A DNA stretch of 64,000 nucleotides, from the NCBI GenBank assembly GCA_022605955.1, contig JAKCOZ010000250.1:62001-126000 (forward strand), given 5' to 3'. The notes beneath the pieces were generated by a model. The model saw only the letters and a program-made list of their open reading frames with translations. It ran no database searches and had not been told where the DNA came from. Position 1 is the first letter of the stretch. The number at the start of each line of letters is the position of its first letter. A program made the translations under genes and the position numbers. Below are positions 24,827 through 37,690 of the stretch, piece by piece. Source of the DNA: Rallus limicola (taxonomy: Eukaryota > Chordata > Aves > Gruiformes > Rallidae).

Positions 24827-26790
24827 GGGATAAGGCTGAGAGCCAAAGTGACAGGGTCTGCTCGTGTGTCCTGTTAGGAGGTTTCAGACAAGCTATGCCT
24901 TTCAGGCCTAGCTTCTTTACTTTGGGAGTTATTGCTGGACGTTTAACATGTGTTGAACTGCAGTCTGCTAGGGCCGAGAAAAGCACCGTAGGAGGTTCCA
25001 GGCATGTTCCCTCTTTCCAGGCAAAGGAAAAGGCTGAGAGCCAAAGTGACAGGGTCTGCTCGTGTGTCCTGTTAGGAGGTTTCAGACAAGCTATGCCTTT
25101 CAGGCCTAGCTTCTTTACTTTGGGAGTTATTGCTGGACGTTTAGCATGTGTTGAACTGCAGTCTGCTAGGGCCGAGAAAAGCACCGTAGGAGGTTCCAGG
25201 CATGTTCCCTCTTTCCAGGCAAAGGAAAAGGCTGAGAGCCAAAGTGACAGGGGCTGCTCGTGTGTCCTGTTAGGAGGTTTCAGACAAGCTATGCCTTTCA
25301 GGCCTAGCTTCTTTACTTTGGGAGTTATTGCTGGACGTTTAGCATGTTTGTAACTGCAGTCTGCTAGGGCCGAGAAAAGCACCGTAGGAGGTTCCAGGCA
25401 TGTTCCCTCTTTCCAGGCAAAGGAAAAGGCTGAGAGCCAAAGTGACAGGGTCTGCTCGTGTGTCCTGTTAGGAGGTTTCAGACAAGCTATGCCTTTCAGG
25501 CCTAGCTTCTTTACTTTGGGAGTTATTGCTGGACGTTTAGCATGTTTTGAACTGCAGTCTGCTAGGGCCGAGAAAAGCACCGTAGGAGGTTCCAGGCATG
25601 TTCCCTCTTTCCAGGCAAAGGAAAAGGCTGAGAGCCAAAGTGACAGGGTCTGCTCGTGTGTCCTGTTAGGAGGTTTCAGACAAGCTATGCCTTTCAGGCC
25701 TAGCTTCTTTACTTTGGGAGTTATTGCTGGACGTTTAGCATGTTTTGAACTGCAGTCTGCTAGGGCCGAGAAAAGCACCGTAGGAGGTTCCAGGCATGTT
25801 CCCTCTTTCCAGGCAAAGGAAAAGGCTGAGAGCCAAAGTGACAGGGTCTGCTCGTGTGTCCTGTTAGGAGGTTTCAGACAAGCTATGCCTTTCAGGCCTA
25901 GCTTCTTTACTTTGGGAGTTATTGCTGGACGTTTAGCATGTTTTGAACTGCAGTCTGCTAGGGCCGAGAAAAGCACCGTAGGAGGTTCCAGGCATGTTCC
26001 CTCTTTCCAGGCAAAGGAAAAGGCTGAGAGCCAAAGTGACAGGGGCTGCTCGTGTGTCCTGTTAGGAGGTTTCAGACAAGCTATGCCTTTCAGGCCTAGC
26101 TTCTTTACTTTGGGAGTTATTGCTGGACGTTTAGCATGTTTTGAACTGCAGTCTGCTAGGGCCGAGAAAAGCACCGTAGGAGGTTCCAGGCATGTTCCCT
26201 CTTTCCAGGCAAAGGAAAAGGCTGAGAGCCAAAGTGACAGGGTCTGCTCGTGTGTCCTGTTAGGAGGTTTCAGACAAGCTATGCCTTTCAGGCCTAGCTT
26301 CTTTACTTTGGGAGTTATTGCTGGACGTTTAGCATGTTTTGAACTGCAGTCTGCTAGGGCCGAGAAAAGCACCGTAGGAGGTTCCAGGCATGTTCCCTCT
26401 TTCCAGGCAAAGGAAAAGGCTGAGAGCCAAAGTGACACGGCCTGCTCGTGTGTCCTGTTAGGAGGTTTCAGACAAGCTATGCCTTTCAGGCCTAGCTTCT
26501 TTACTTTGGGAGTTATTGCTGGACGTTTAGCATGTTTTGAACTGCAGTCTGCTAGGGCCGAGAAAAGCACCGTAGGAGGTTCCAGGCATGTTCCCTCTTT
26601 CCAGGCAAAGGAAAAGGCTGAGAGCCAAAGTGACAGGGTCTGCTCGTGTGTCCTGTTAGGAGGTTTCAGACAAGCTATGCCTTTCAGGCCTAGCTTCTTT
26701 ACTTTGGGAGTTATTGCTGGACGTTTAGCATGTTTTGAACTGCAGTCTGCTAGGGCCGAGAAAAGCACCGTAGGAGGTTACAGGCATGTT
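24827..26790. repeat. 24-monomer (4,754-bp) HOR, first copy
   Basis: This stretch starts at the marker 'aaagggataagg' (24,827) and continues with 'gtttAacatgtGttgaac' near 24,945, 'catgtGttgaac' near 25,149, 'catgtttGtaac' near 25,348, 'caggggctg' twice, 'gacacggCctg' near 26,437 and 'ggttAcagg' near 26,778. The same chain is present in the same order and spacing 4,754 bp downstream (24 x 198 + 2). Translations of both strands agree over about ten monomers, so the copies are nearly identical in DNA and the duplication is recent. Confidence 0.9.
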
Positions 26791-27401
26791 CCCTCTTTCC
26801 AGGCAAAGGAAAAGGCTGAGAGCCAAAGTGACAGGGTCTGCTCGTGTGTCCTGTTAGGAGGTTTCAGACAAGCTATGCCTTTCAGGCCTAGCTTCTTTAC
26901 TTTGGGAGTTATTGCTGGACGTTTAGCATGTTTTGAACTGCAGTCTGCTAGGGCCGAGAAAAGCACCGTAGGAGGTTACAGGCATGTTCCCTCTTTCCAG
27001 GCAAAGGAAAAGGCTGAGAGCCAAAGTGACAGGGTCTGCTCGTGTGTCCTGTTAGGAGGTTTCAGACAAGCTATGCCTTTCAGGCCTAGCTTCTTTACTT
27101 TGGGAGTTATTGCTGGACGTTTAGCATGTTTTGAACTGCAGTCTGCTAGGGCCGAGAAAAGCACCGTAGGAGGTTCCAGGCATGTTCCCTCTTTCCAGGC
27201 AAAGGAAAAGGCTGAGAGCCAAAGTGACAGGGTCTGCTCGTGTGTCCTGTTAGGAGGTTTCAGACAAGCTATGCCTTTCAGTCCTAGCTTCTTTACTTTG
27301 GGAGTTATTGCTGGACGTTTAGCATGTTTTGAACTGCAGTCTGCTAGGGCCGAGAAAAGCACCGTAGGAGGTTCCAGGCATGTTCCCTCTTTCCAGGCAA
27401 A

Positions 27402-29528
27402 GGGATAAGGCTGAGAGCCAAAGTGACAGGGTCTGCTCGTGTGTCCTGTTAGGAGATTTCAGACAAGCTATGCCTTTCAGGCCTAGCTTCTTTACTTTGG
27501 GAGTTATTGCTGGACGTTTAGCATGTTTGTAACTGCAGTCTGCTAGGGCCGAGAAAAGCACCGTAGGAGGTTCCAGGCATGTTCCCTCTTTCCAGGCAAA
27601 GGAAAAGGCTGAGAGCCAAAGTGACAGGGTCTGCTCGTGTGTCCTGTTAGGAGGTTTCAGACAAGCTATGCCTTTCAGGCCTAGCTTCTTTACTTTGGGA
27701 GTTATTGCTGGACGTTTAGCATGTTTTGAACTGCAGTCTGCTAGGGCCGAGAAAAGCACCGTAGGAGGTTCCAGGCATGTTCCCTCTTTCCAGGCAAAGG
27801 AAAAGGCTGAGAGCCAAAGTGACAGGGTCTGCTCGTGTGTCCTGTTAGGAGGTTTCAGACAAGCTATGCCTTTCAGGCCTAGCTTCTTTACTTTGGCAGT
27901 TATTGCTGGACGTTTAGCATGTTTTGAACTGCAGTCTGCTAGGGCCGAGAAAAGCACCGTAGGAGGTTCCAGGCATGTTCCCTCTTTCCAGGCAAAGGAA
28001 AAGGCTGAGAGCCAAAGTGACAGGGTCTGCTCGTGTGTCCTGTTAGGAGGTTTCAGACAAGCTATGCCTTTCAGGCCTAGCTTCTTTACTTTGGGAGTTA
28101 CTGCTGGACGTTTAGCATGTTTTGAACTGCAGTCTGCTAGGGCCGAGAAAAGCACCGTAGGAGGTTCCAGGCATGTTCCCTCTTTCCAGGCAAAGGAAAA
28201 GGCTGAGAGCCAAAGTGACAGGGTCTGCTCGTGTGTCCTGTTAGGAGGTTTCAGACAAGCTATGCCTTTCAGGCCTAGCTTCTTTACTTTGGGAGTTATT
28301 GCTGGACGTTTAGCATGTTTTGAACTGCAGTCTGCTAGGGCCGAGAAAAGCACCGTAGGAGGTTCCAGGCATGTTCCCTCTTTCCAGGCAAAGGAAAAGG
28401 CTGAGAGCCAAAGTGACAGGGTCTGCTCGTGTGTCCTGTTAGGAGGTTTCAGACAAGCTATGCCTTTCAGGCCTAGCTTCTTTACTTTGGGAGTTACTGC
28501 TGGACGTTTAGCATGTTTTGAACTGCAGTCTGCTAGGGCCGAGAAAAGCACCGTAGGAGGTTCCAGGCATGTTCCCTCTTTCCAGGCAAAGGAAAAGGCT
28601 GAGAGCCAAAGTGACAGGGTCTGCTTGTGTGTCCTGTTAGGAGGTTTCAGACAAGCTATGCCTTTCAGGCCTAGCTTCTTTACTTTGGGAGTTATTGCTG
28701 GACGTTTAGCATGTTTTGAACTGCAGTCTGCTAGGGCCGAGAAAAGCACCGTAGGAGGTTCCAGGCATGTTCCCTCTTTCCAGGCAAAGGAAAAGGCTGA
28801 GAGCCAAAGTGACAGGGGCTGCTCGTGTGTCCTGTTAGGAGGTTTCAGACAAGCTATGCCTTTCAGGCCTAGCTTCTTTACTTTGGGAGTTATTGCTGGA
28901 CGTTTAGCATGTTTTGAACTGCAGTCTGCTAGGGCCGAGAAAAGCACCGTAGGAGGTTCCAGGCATGTTCCCTCTTTCCAGGCAAAGGAAAAGGCTGAGA
29001 GCCAAAGTGACAGGGGCTGCTCGTGTGTCCTGTTAGGAGGTTTCAGACAAGCTATGCCTTTCAGGCCTAGCTTCTTTACTTTGGGAGTTATTGCTGGACG
29101 TTTAGCATGTTTTGAACTGCAGTCTGCTAGGGCCGAGAAAAGCACCGTAGGAGGTTCCAGGCATGTTCCCTCTTTCCAGGCAAAGGAAAAGGCTGAGAGC
29201 CAAAGTGACAGGGTCTGCTCGTGTGTCCTGTTAGGAGGTTTCAGACAAGCTATGCCTTTCAGGCCTAGCTTCTTTACTTTGGGAGTTATTGCTGGACGTT
29301 TAGCATGTTTTGAACTGCAGTCTGCTAGGGCCGAGAAAAGCACCGTAGGAGGTTCCAGGCATGTTCCCTCTTTCCAGGCAAAGGAAAAGGCTGAGAGCCA
29401 AAGTGACACGGTCTGCTCGTGTGTCCTGTTAGGAGGTTTCAGACAAGCTATGCCTTTCATGCCTAGCTCCTTTACTTTGGGAGTTATTGCTGGACGTTTA
29501 GCATGTTTTGAACTGCAGTCTGCTAGGG
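27402..29528. repeat. 27-monomer-offset HOR block, upstream copy
   Basis: The block opens with 'aaagggataagg' at 27,402, then 'ttaggagAtttcag', 'catgtttGtaac' near 27,528, one 'ttggCagtt' monomer near 27,895, 'gttaCtgctgg' near 28,100 and 28,496, one T-type monomer near 28,625, two 'caggggctg' monomers near 28,814 and 29,012, and 'gacacggtctg' with 'catgcctagctCc' at 29,407-29,468. The same order reappears 5,349 bp downstream (27 x 198 + 3) and is exact until 33,681, where the indel-rich stretch begins. Confidence 0.88.
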
Positions 29529-29580
29529 CTGAGAAAAGCACCGTAGGAGGTTCCAGGCATGTTCCCTCTTTCCAGGCAAA

Positions 29581-31544
29581 GGGATAAGGCTGAGAGCCAA
29601 AGTGACAGGGTCTGCTCGTGTGTCCTGTTAGGAGGTTTCAGACAAGCTATGCCTTTCAGGCCTAGCTTCTTTACTTTGGGAGTTATTGCTGGACGTTTAA
29701 CATGTGTTGAACTGCAGTCTGCTAGGGCCGAGAAAAGCACCGTAGGAGGTTCCAGGCATGTTCCCTCTTTCCAGGCAAAGGAAAAGGCTGAGAGCCAAAG
29801 TGACAGGGTCTGCTCGTGTGTCCTGTTAGGAGGTTTCAGACAAGCTATGCCTTTCAGGCCTAGCTTCTTTACTTTGGGAGTTATTGCTGGACGTTTAGCA
29901 TGTGTTGAACTGCAGTCTGCTAGGGCCGAGAAAAGCACCGTAGGAGGTTCCAGGCATGTTCCCTCTTTCCAGGCAAAGGAAAAGGCTGAGAGCCAAAGTG
30001 ACAGGGGCTGCTCGTGTGTCCTGTTAGGAGGTTTCAGACAAGCTATGCCTTTCAGGCCTAGCTTCTTTACTTTGGGAGTTATTGCTGGACGTTTAGCATG
30101 TTTGTAACTGCAGTCTGCTAGGGCCGAGAAAAGCACCGTAGGAGGTTCCAGGCATGTTCCCTCTTTCCAGGCAAAGGAAAAGGCTGAGAGCCAAAGTGAC
30201 AGGGTCTGCTCGTGTGTCCTGTTAGGAGGTTTCAGACAAGCTATGCCTTTCAGGCCTAGCTTCTTTACTTTGGGAGTTATTGCTGGACGTTTAGCATGTT
30301 TTGAACTGCAGTCTGCTAGGGCCGAGAAAAGCACCGTAGGAGGTTCCAGGCATGTTCCCTCTTTCCAGGCAAAGGAAAAGGCTGAGAGCCAAAGTGACAG
30401 GGTCTGCTCGTGTGTCCTGTTAGGAGGTTTCAGACAAGCTATGCCTTTCAGGCCTAGCTTCTTTACTTTGGGAGTTATTGCTGGACGTTTAGCATGTTTT
30501 GAACTGCAGTCTGCTAGGGCCGAGAAAAGCACCGTAGGAGGTTCCAGGCATGTTCCCTCTTTCCAGGCAAAGGAAAAGGCTGAGAGCCAAAGTGACAGGG
30601 TCTGCTCGTGTGTCCTGTTAGGAGGTTTCAGACAAGCTATGCCTTTCAGGCCTAGCTTCTTTACTTTGGGAGTTATTGCTGGACGTTTAGCATGTTTTGA
30701 ACTGCAGTCTGCTAGGGCCGAGAAAAGCACCGTAGGAGGTTCCAGGCATGTTCCCTCTTTCCAGGCAAAGGAAAAGGCTGAGAGCCAAAGTGACAGGGGC
30801 TGCTCGTGTGTCCTGTTAGGAGGTTTCAGACAAGCTATGCCTTTCAGGCCTAGCTTCTTTACTTTGGGAGTTATTGCTGGACGTTTAGCATGTTTTGAAC
30901 TGCAGTCTGCTAGGGCCGAGAAAAGCACCGTAGGAGGTTCCAGGCATGTTCCCTCTTTCCAGGCAAAGGAAAAGGCTGAGAGCCAAAGTGACAGGGTCTG
31001 CTCGTGTGTCCTGTTAGGAGGTTTCAGACAAGCTATGCCTTTCAGGCCTAGCTTCTTTACTTTGGGAGTTATTGCTGGACGTTTAGCATGTTTTGAACTG
31101 CAGTCTGCTAGGGCCGAGAAAAGCACCGTAGGAGGTTCCAGGCATGTTCCCTCTTTCCAGGCAAAGGAAAAGGCTGAGAGCCAAAGTGACACGGCCTGCT
31201 CGTGTGTCCTGTTAGGAGGTTTCAGACAAGCTATGCCTTTCAGGCCTAGCTTCTTTACTTTGGGAGTTATTGCTGGACGTTTAGCATGTTTTGAACTGCA
31301 GTCTGCTAGGGCCGAGAAAAGCACCGTAGGAGGTTCCAGGCATGTTCCCTCTTTCCAGGCAAAGGAAAAGGCTGAGAGCCAAAGTGACAGGGTCTGCTCG
31401 TGTGTCCTGTTAGGAGGTTTCAGACAAGCTATGCCTTTCAGGCCTAGCTTCTTTACTTTGGGAGTTATTGCTGGACGTTTAGCATGTTTTGAACTGCAGT
31501 CTGCTAGGGCCGAGAAAAGCACCGTAGGAGGTTACAGGCATGTT
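29581..31544. repeat. 24-monomer (4,754-bp) HOR, second copy
   Basis: Repeats the marker chain of 24,827-26,790, including 'gtttAacatgtGttgaac' near 29,699, 'catgtttGtaac' near 30,103, 'gacacggCctg' near 31,191 and 'ggttAcagg' near 31,532. The copies then part: here the next monomer has 'catgcc' (near 31,639), while the first copy has a second 'ggttAcagg' monomer. The breakpoint is therefore within one monomer of 31.55 kb. Confidence 0.9.
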
Positions 31545-31957
31545 CCCTCTTTCCAGGCAAAGGAAAAGGCTGAGAGCCAAAGTGACAGGGTCTGCTCGTG
31601 TGTCCTGTTAGGAGGTTTCAGACAAGCTATGCCTTTCATGCCTAGCTTCTTTACTTTGGGAGTTATTGCTGGACGTTTAGCATGTTTTGAACTGCAGTCT
31701 GCTAGGGCCGAGAAAAGCACCGTAGGAGGTTCCAGGCATGTTCCCTCTTTCCAGGCAAAGGAAAAGGCTGAGAGCCAAAGTGACAGGGTCTGCTCGTGTG
31801 TCCTGTTAGGAGGTTTCAGACAAGCTATGCCTTTCAGGCCTAGCTTCTTTACTTTGGGAGTTATTGCTGGACGTTTAGCATGTTTTGAACTGCAGTCTGC
31901 TAGGGCCGAGAAAAGCACCGTAGGAGGTTCCAGGCATGTTCCCTCTTTCCAGGCAAA

Positions 31958-32753
31958 GGGATAAGGCTGAGAGCCAAAGTGACAGGGTCTGCTCGTGTGT
32001 CCTGTTAGGAGGTTTCAGACAAGCTATGCCTTTCAGGCCTAGCTTCTTTACTTTGGGAGTTATTGCTGGACGTTTAGCATGTGTTGAACTGCAGTCTGCT
32101 AGGGCCGAGAAAAGCACCGTAGGAGGTTCCAGGCATGTTCCCTCTTTCCAGGCAAAGGAAAAGGCTGAGAGCCAAAGTGACAGGGTCTGCTCGTGTGTCC
32201 TGTTAGGAGGTTTCAGACAAGCTATGCCTTTCAGGCCTAGCTTCTTTACTTTGGGAGTTATTGCTGGACGTTTAGCATGTTTTGAACTGCAGTCTGCTAG
32301 GGCCGAGAAAAGCACCGTAGGAGGTTACAGGCATGTTCCCTCTTTCCAGGCAAAGGAAAAGGCTGAGAGCCAAAGTGACAGGGTCTGCTCGTGTGTCCTG
32401 TTAGGAGGTTTCAGACAAGCTATGCCTTTCAGGCCTAGCTTCTTTACTTTGGGAGTTATTGCTGGACGTTTAGCATGTTTTGAACTGCAGTCTGCTAGGG
32501 CCGAGAAAAGCACCGTAGGAGGTTCCAGGCATGTTCCCTCTTTCCAGGCAAAGGAAAAGGCTGAGAGCCAAAGTGACAGGGTCTGCTCGTGTGTCCTGTT
32601 AGGAGGTTTCAGACAAGCTATGCCTTTCAGTCCTAGCTTCTTTACTTTGGGAGTTATTGCTGGACGTTTAGCATGTTTTGAACTGCAGTCTGCTAGGGCC
32701 GAGAAAAGCACCGTAGGAGGTTCCAGGCATGTTCCCTCTTTCCAGGCAAAGGG
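31958..32753. repeat. 4-monomer cassette between 'gggataa' markers
   Basis: This cassette runs between extra-G markers at 31,958 and 32,751 (793 bp). It holds 'catgtGttgaac' near 32,083, 'ggttAcagg' near 32,326 and 'cagtcc' near 32,629. The same ordered set is present between the markers at 35,520 and 36,314, where 'cagtcc' appears as 'caggtcc', that is, with one extra base. Its last three monomers also match the end of the block before 27,402. Confidence 0.8.
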
Positions 32754-34870
32754 ATAAGGCTGAGAGCCAAAGTGACAGGGTCTGCTCGTGTGTCCTGTTA
32801 GGAGATTTCAGACAAGCTATGCCTTTCAGGCCTAGCTTCTTTACTTTGGGAGTTATTGCTGGACGTTTAGCATGTTTGTAACTGCAGTCTGCTAGGGCCG
32901 AGAAAAGCACCGTAGGAGGTTCCAGGCATGTTCCCTCTTTCCAGGCAAAGGAAAAGGCTGAGAGCCAAAGTGACAGGGTCTGCTCGTGTGTCCTGTTAGG
33001 AGGTTTCAGACAAGCTATGCCTTTCAGGCCTAGCTTCTTTACTTTGGGAGTTATTGCTGGACGTTTAGCATGTTTTGAACTGCAGTCTGCTAGGGCCGAG
33101 AAAAGCACCGTAGGAGGTTCCAGGCATGTTCCCTCTTTCCAGGCAAAGGAAAAGGCTGAGAGCCAAAGTGACAGGGTCTGCTCGTGTGTCCTGTTAGGAG
33201 GTTTCAGACAAGCTATGCCTTTCAGGCCTAGCTTCTTTACTTTGGCAGTTATTGCTGGACGTTTAGCATGTTTTGAACTGCAGTCTGCTAGGGCCGAGAA
33301 AAGCACCGTAGGAGGTTCCAGGCATGTTCCCTCTTTCCAGGCAAAGGAAAAGGCTGAGAGCCAAAGTGACAGGGTCTGCTCGTGTGTCCTGTTAGGAGGT
33401 TTCAGACAAGCTATGCCTTTCAGGCCTAGCTTCTTTACTTTGGGAGTTACTGCTGGACGTTTAGCATGTTTTGAACTGCAGTCTGCTAGGGCCGAGAAAA
33501 GCACCGTAGGAGGTTCCAGGCATGTTCCCTCTTTCCAGGCAAAGGAAAAGGCTGAGAGCCAAAGTGACAGGGTCTGCTCGTGTGTCCTGTTAGGAGGTTT
33601 CAGACAAGCTATGCCTTTCAGGCCTAGCTTCTTTACTTTGGGAGTTATTGCTGGACGTTTAGCATGTTTTGAACTGCAGTCGAGAAAAGCACCGTAGGAG
33701 GTTCCAGGCATGTTCCCTCTTTCCAGGCAAAGGAAAAGGCTGAGAGCCAAGTGACAGGGTCTGCTCGTGTGTCCTGTTAGGAGGTTTCAGACAAGCTATG
33801 CCTTTCAGGCCTAGCTTCTTTACTTTGGGAGTTACTGCTGGACGTTTAGCATGTTTTGAACTGCAGTCTGCTAGGGCGAGAAAAGCACCGTAGGAGGTTC
33901 CAGGCATGTTCCCTCTTTCCAGGCAAAGGAAAAGGCTGAGAGCCAAAGTGACAGGGTCTGCTTGTGTGTCCTGTTAGGAGGTTTCAGACAAGCTATGCCT
34001 TTCAGGCCTAGCTTCTTTACTTTGGGAGTTATTGCTGGACGTTTAGCATGTTTGAACTGCAGTCTTGCTAGGGCCGAGAAAAGCACCGTAGGAGGTTCCA
34101 GGCATGTTCCCTCTTTCCAGGCAAAGGAAAAGGCTGAGAGCCAAAGTGGACAGGGGCTGCTCGTGTGTCCTTTTAGGAGGTTTCAAGACAAGCTATGCCT
34201 TCAGGCCTAGCTTCTTTACTTTGGGAGTTATTGCTGGACGTTTAGCATGTTTGAACTGCAGTCTGCTAGGGCCGAGAAAAGCACCGTAGGAGGTTCCAGG
34301 CATGTTCCCTCTTTCCAGGCAAAGGAAAAGGCTGAGAGCCAAAGTGACAGGGGCTGCTCGTGTGTCCTGTTAGGAGGTTTCAGACAAGCTATGCCTTTCA
34401 GGCCTAGCTTCTTTACTTTGGGAGTTATTGCTGGACGTTTAGCATGTTTTGAACTGCAGTCTGCTAGGGCCGAGAAAGCACCGTAGGAGGTTCCAGGCAT
34501 GTTCCCTCTTTCCAGGCAAAGGAAAAGGCTGAGAGCCAAAGTGACAGGGTCTGCTCGTGTGTCCTGTTAGGAGGTTTCAGACAAGCTATGCCTTTCAGGC
34601 CTAGCTTCTTTACTTTGGGAGTTATTGCTGGACGTTTAGCATGTTTTGAACTGCAGTCTGCTAGGGCCGAGAAAAGCACCCGTAGGAGGTTCCAGGCATG
34701 TTCCCATCTTTCCAGGCAAAGGAAAAGGCTGAGAGGCCAAAGTGACACGGTCTGCTCGTGTGTCCTGTTAGGAGGTTTCAGACAAGCTATGCCTTTCATG
34801 CCTAGCTCCTTTACTTTGGGAGTTATTGCCTGGACGTTTTAGCATGTTTTGAACTGCAGTCTGCTAGGGC
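32751..34870. repeat. 27-monomer-offset HOR block, downstream copy with indels
   Basis: This repeats the block at 27,402-29,528. The first 930 bp are clean and match it. From 33,681 the copy is peppered with one-base insertions and deletions, yet it keeps the upstream copy's diagnostic substitutions in order: 'gttaCtgctgg' near 33,835, T-type site near 33,962, 'caggggctg' near 34,152 and 34,349, 'gacacggtctg' near 34,745 and 'catgcctagctCc' near 34,797. This pairing shows that the indels are an added layer on an otherwise faithful HOR copy. Confidence 0.85.
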
Positions 34871-37690
34871 CGGAGAAAAGCACCGTAGGAGGTTCCAGGC
34901 ATGTTCCCTCTTTCCAGGCAAGGAAAAGGCTGAGAGCCAAAGTGACAGGGTCTGCTCGTGTGTCCTGTTAGGAGGTTTCAGACAAGCTATGCCTTTCAGG
35001 CCTAGCTTTCTTTACTTTGGGAGTTATTGCTGGACGTTTAGCATGTTTTGAACTGCAGTCTGCTAGGGCCGAGAAAAGCACCGTAGGAGGTTACAGGCAT
35101 GTTCCCTCTTCCAGGCAAAGGAAAAGGCTGAGAGCCAAAGTGACAGGGTCTGCTCGTGTGTCCTGTTAGGAGGTTTCAGACAAGCTATGCCTTTCAGGCC
35201 TAGCTCTTCTTTACTTTGGGAGTTATTGCTGGACGTTTAGCATGTTTTGAACTGCAGTCTGCTAGGGCCGAGAAAAGCACCGTAGGAGGTTCCAGGCATG
35301 TTCCCCTCTTTCCAGGCAAAGGAAAAGGCTGAGAGCCAAAGTGACAGGGTCTGCTCGTGTGTCCTGTTAGGAGGTTTCAGACAAAGCTATGCCTTTCAGG
35401 CCTAGCTTCTTTACTTTGGGAGTTATTGCTGGACGTTTAGCATGTTTTGAACTGCAGTCTGCTAGGGCCGAGAAAAGCACCGTAGGAGGTTCCAGGCATG
35501 TTCCCTCTTTCCAGGCAAAGGGATAAGGCTGAGAGCCAAAGTGACAGGGTCTGCTCGTGTGTCCTGTTAGGAGGTTTCAGACAAGCTATGCCTTTCAGGC
35601 CTAGCTTCTTTACTTTGGGAGTTATTGCTGGACGTTTAGCATGTGTTGAACTGCAGTCTGCTAGGGCCGAGAAAAGCACCGTAGGAGGTTCCAGGCATGT
35701 TCCCTCTTTCCAGGCAAAGGAAAAGGCTGAGAGCCAAGTGACAGGGTCTGCTCGTGTGTCCTGTTAGGAGGTTTCAGACAAGCTATGCCTTTCAGGCCTA
35801 GCTTCTTTACTTTGGGAGTTATTGCTGGACGTTTAGCATGTTTTGAACTGCAGTCTGCTAGGGCCGAGAAAAGCACCGTAGGAGGTTACAGGCATGTTCC
35901 CTCTTTCCAGGCAAAGGAAAAGGCTGAGAGCCCAAAGTGACAGGGTCTGCTCGTGTGTCCTGTTATGAGGTTTCAGACAAGCTATGCCTTTCAGGCCTAG
36001 CTTCTTTACTTTGGGAGTTATTGCTGGACGTTTAGCATGTTTTGAACTGCAGTCTGCTAGGGCTGAGAAAAGCACCGTAGGAGGTTCCAGGCATGTTCCC
36101 TCTTTCCAGGCAAAGGAAAAGGCTGAGAGCCAAAGTGACAGGGTCTGCTCGTGTGTCCTGTTAGGAGGTTTCAGACAAGCTATGCCTTTCAGGTCCTAGC
36201 TTCTTTACTTTGGGAGTTATTGCTGGACGTTTAGCATGTTTTGAACTGCAGTCTGCTAGGGCCGAGAAAAGCACCGTAGGAGGTTCCAGGCATGTTCCCT
36301 CTTTCCAGGCAAAGGGATAAGGCTGAGAGCCAAAGTGACAGGGTCTGCTCGTGTGTCCTGTTAGGAGATTTCAGACAAGCTATGCCTTTCAGGCCTAGCT
36401 TCTTTACTCTTGGGAGTTATTGCTGGACGTTTAGCATGTTTTGAACTGCAGTCTGCTAGGGCCGAGAAAAGCACCGTAGGAGGTTCCAGGCATGTTCCCT
36501 CTTTCCAGGCAAAGGAAAAGGCTGAGAGCCAAAGTGACAGGGTCTGCTTGTGTGTCCTGTTAGGAGGTTTCAGACAAGCTATGCCTTTCAGGGCCTAGCT
36601 TCTTTACTTTGGGAGTTATTGCTGGACGTTTAGCATGTTTGTAACTGCAGTCTGCTAGGGCCGAGAAAAGCACCGTAGGAGGGTTCCAGGCATGTTCCCT
36701 TCTTTCCAGGCAAAGGAAAAGGCTGAGAGCCAAAGTGACAGGGTCTGCTCGTGTGTCCTGTTAGGAGGTTTCAGACAAGCTATGCCTTTCAGGCCTAGCT
36801 TCTTTACTTTGGGAGTTATTGCTGGACGTTTAGCATGTTTTGAACTGCAGTCGCTAGGGCCGAGAAAAGCACCGTAGGAGGTTCCAGGCATGTTCCCTCT
36901 TTCCAGGCAAAGGAAAAGGCTGAGAGCCAAAGTGACAGGGTCTGCTCGTGTGTCCTGTTAGGAGGTTTCAGACAAGCTATGCCTTTCAGGCCTAGCTTCT
37001 TTACTTTGGGAGTTACTGATGGACGTTTAGCATGTTTTGAACTGCAGTCTGCTAGGGCCGAGAAAAAGCACCGTAGGAGGTTCCAGGCATGTTCCCTCTT
37101 TCCAGGCAAAGGAAAAGGCTGAGAGCCAAAGTGACAGGGTCTGCTCGTGTGTCCTGTTAGGAGGTTTCAGACAAGCTATGCCTTTCAGGCTAGCTTCTTT
37201 ACTTTGGCAGTTATTGCTGGACGTTTAGCATGTTTTGAACTGCAGTCTGCTAGGGCCGAGAAAAGCACCGTAGGAGGTTCCAGGCATGTTCCCTCTTTCC
37301 AGGCAAAGGAAAAGGCTGAGAGCCAAAGTGACAGGGTCTGCTCGTATGTCCTCTTAGGAGGTTTCAGACAAGCTATGCCTTTCAGGCCTAGCTTCTTACT
37401 TTGGGAGTTATTGCTGGACGTTTAGCATGTTTTGGAACTGCAGTCTGCTAGGGCCGAGAAAAGCACGGTAGGAGGTCCAGGCATGTTCCCCTCTTTCCAG
37501 GCAAAGGAAAAGGCTGAGAGCCAAAGTGACAGGGGCTGCTCGTGTGTCCTGTTAGGAGGTTTCAGACAAGCTATGCCTTTCAGGCCTAGCTTCTTTACTT
37601 TGGGAGTTATTGCTGGACGTTTAGCATGTTTGAACTGCAGTCTGCTAGGGCCGAGAAAAGCACCGTAGGAGGTTCCAGGCATGTTTCCCT
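33681..37690. other. Indel-rich stretch, probable uncorrected sequence or assembly patch
   Basis: About 38 small insertions or deletions were counted in 4 kb. They include a 10-base loss at 33,681 (the 'tgctagggcc' segment is missing) and single-base changes near 33,749, 33,877, 34,149, 34,681, 34,921, 35,306, 36,592, 37,190 and 37,476. Many lengthen or shorten short homopolymers (for example 'cccc' for 'ccc', 'ggg' for 'gg'). Elsewhere indels are confined to shared HOR markers plus a handful of single events. Substitutions that define the HOR are kept, so age alone does not explain the indels. Two weaker examples lie just beyond, at 38,026 and 38,674. A degraded natural block is the less likely alternative. 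Confidence 0.8.

Noticed and set aside
33681..37690. Indel-rich stretch as an ancient, degenerate satellite layer.
   Set aside because: Diagnostic substitutions of the neighbouring HOR copies are kept in order and few extra substitutions are present, which fits sequence error better than age.
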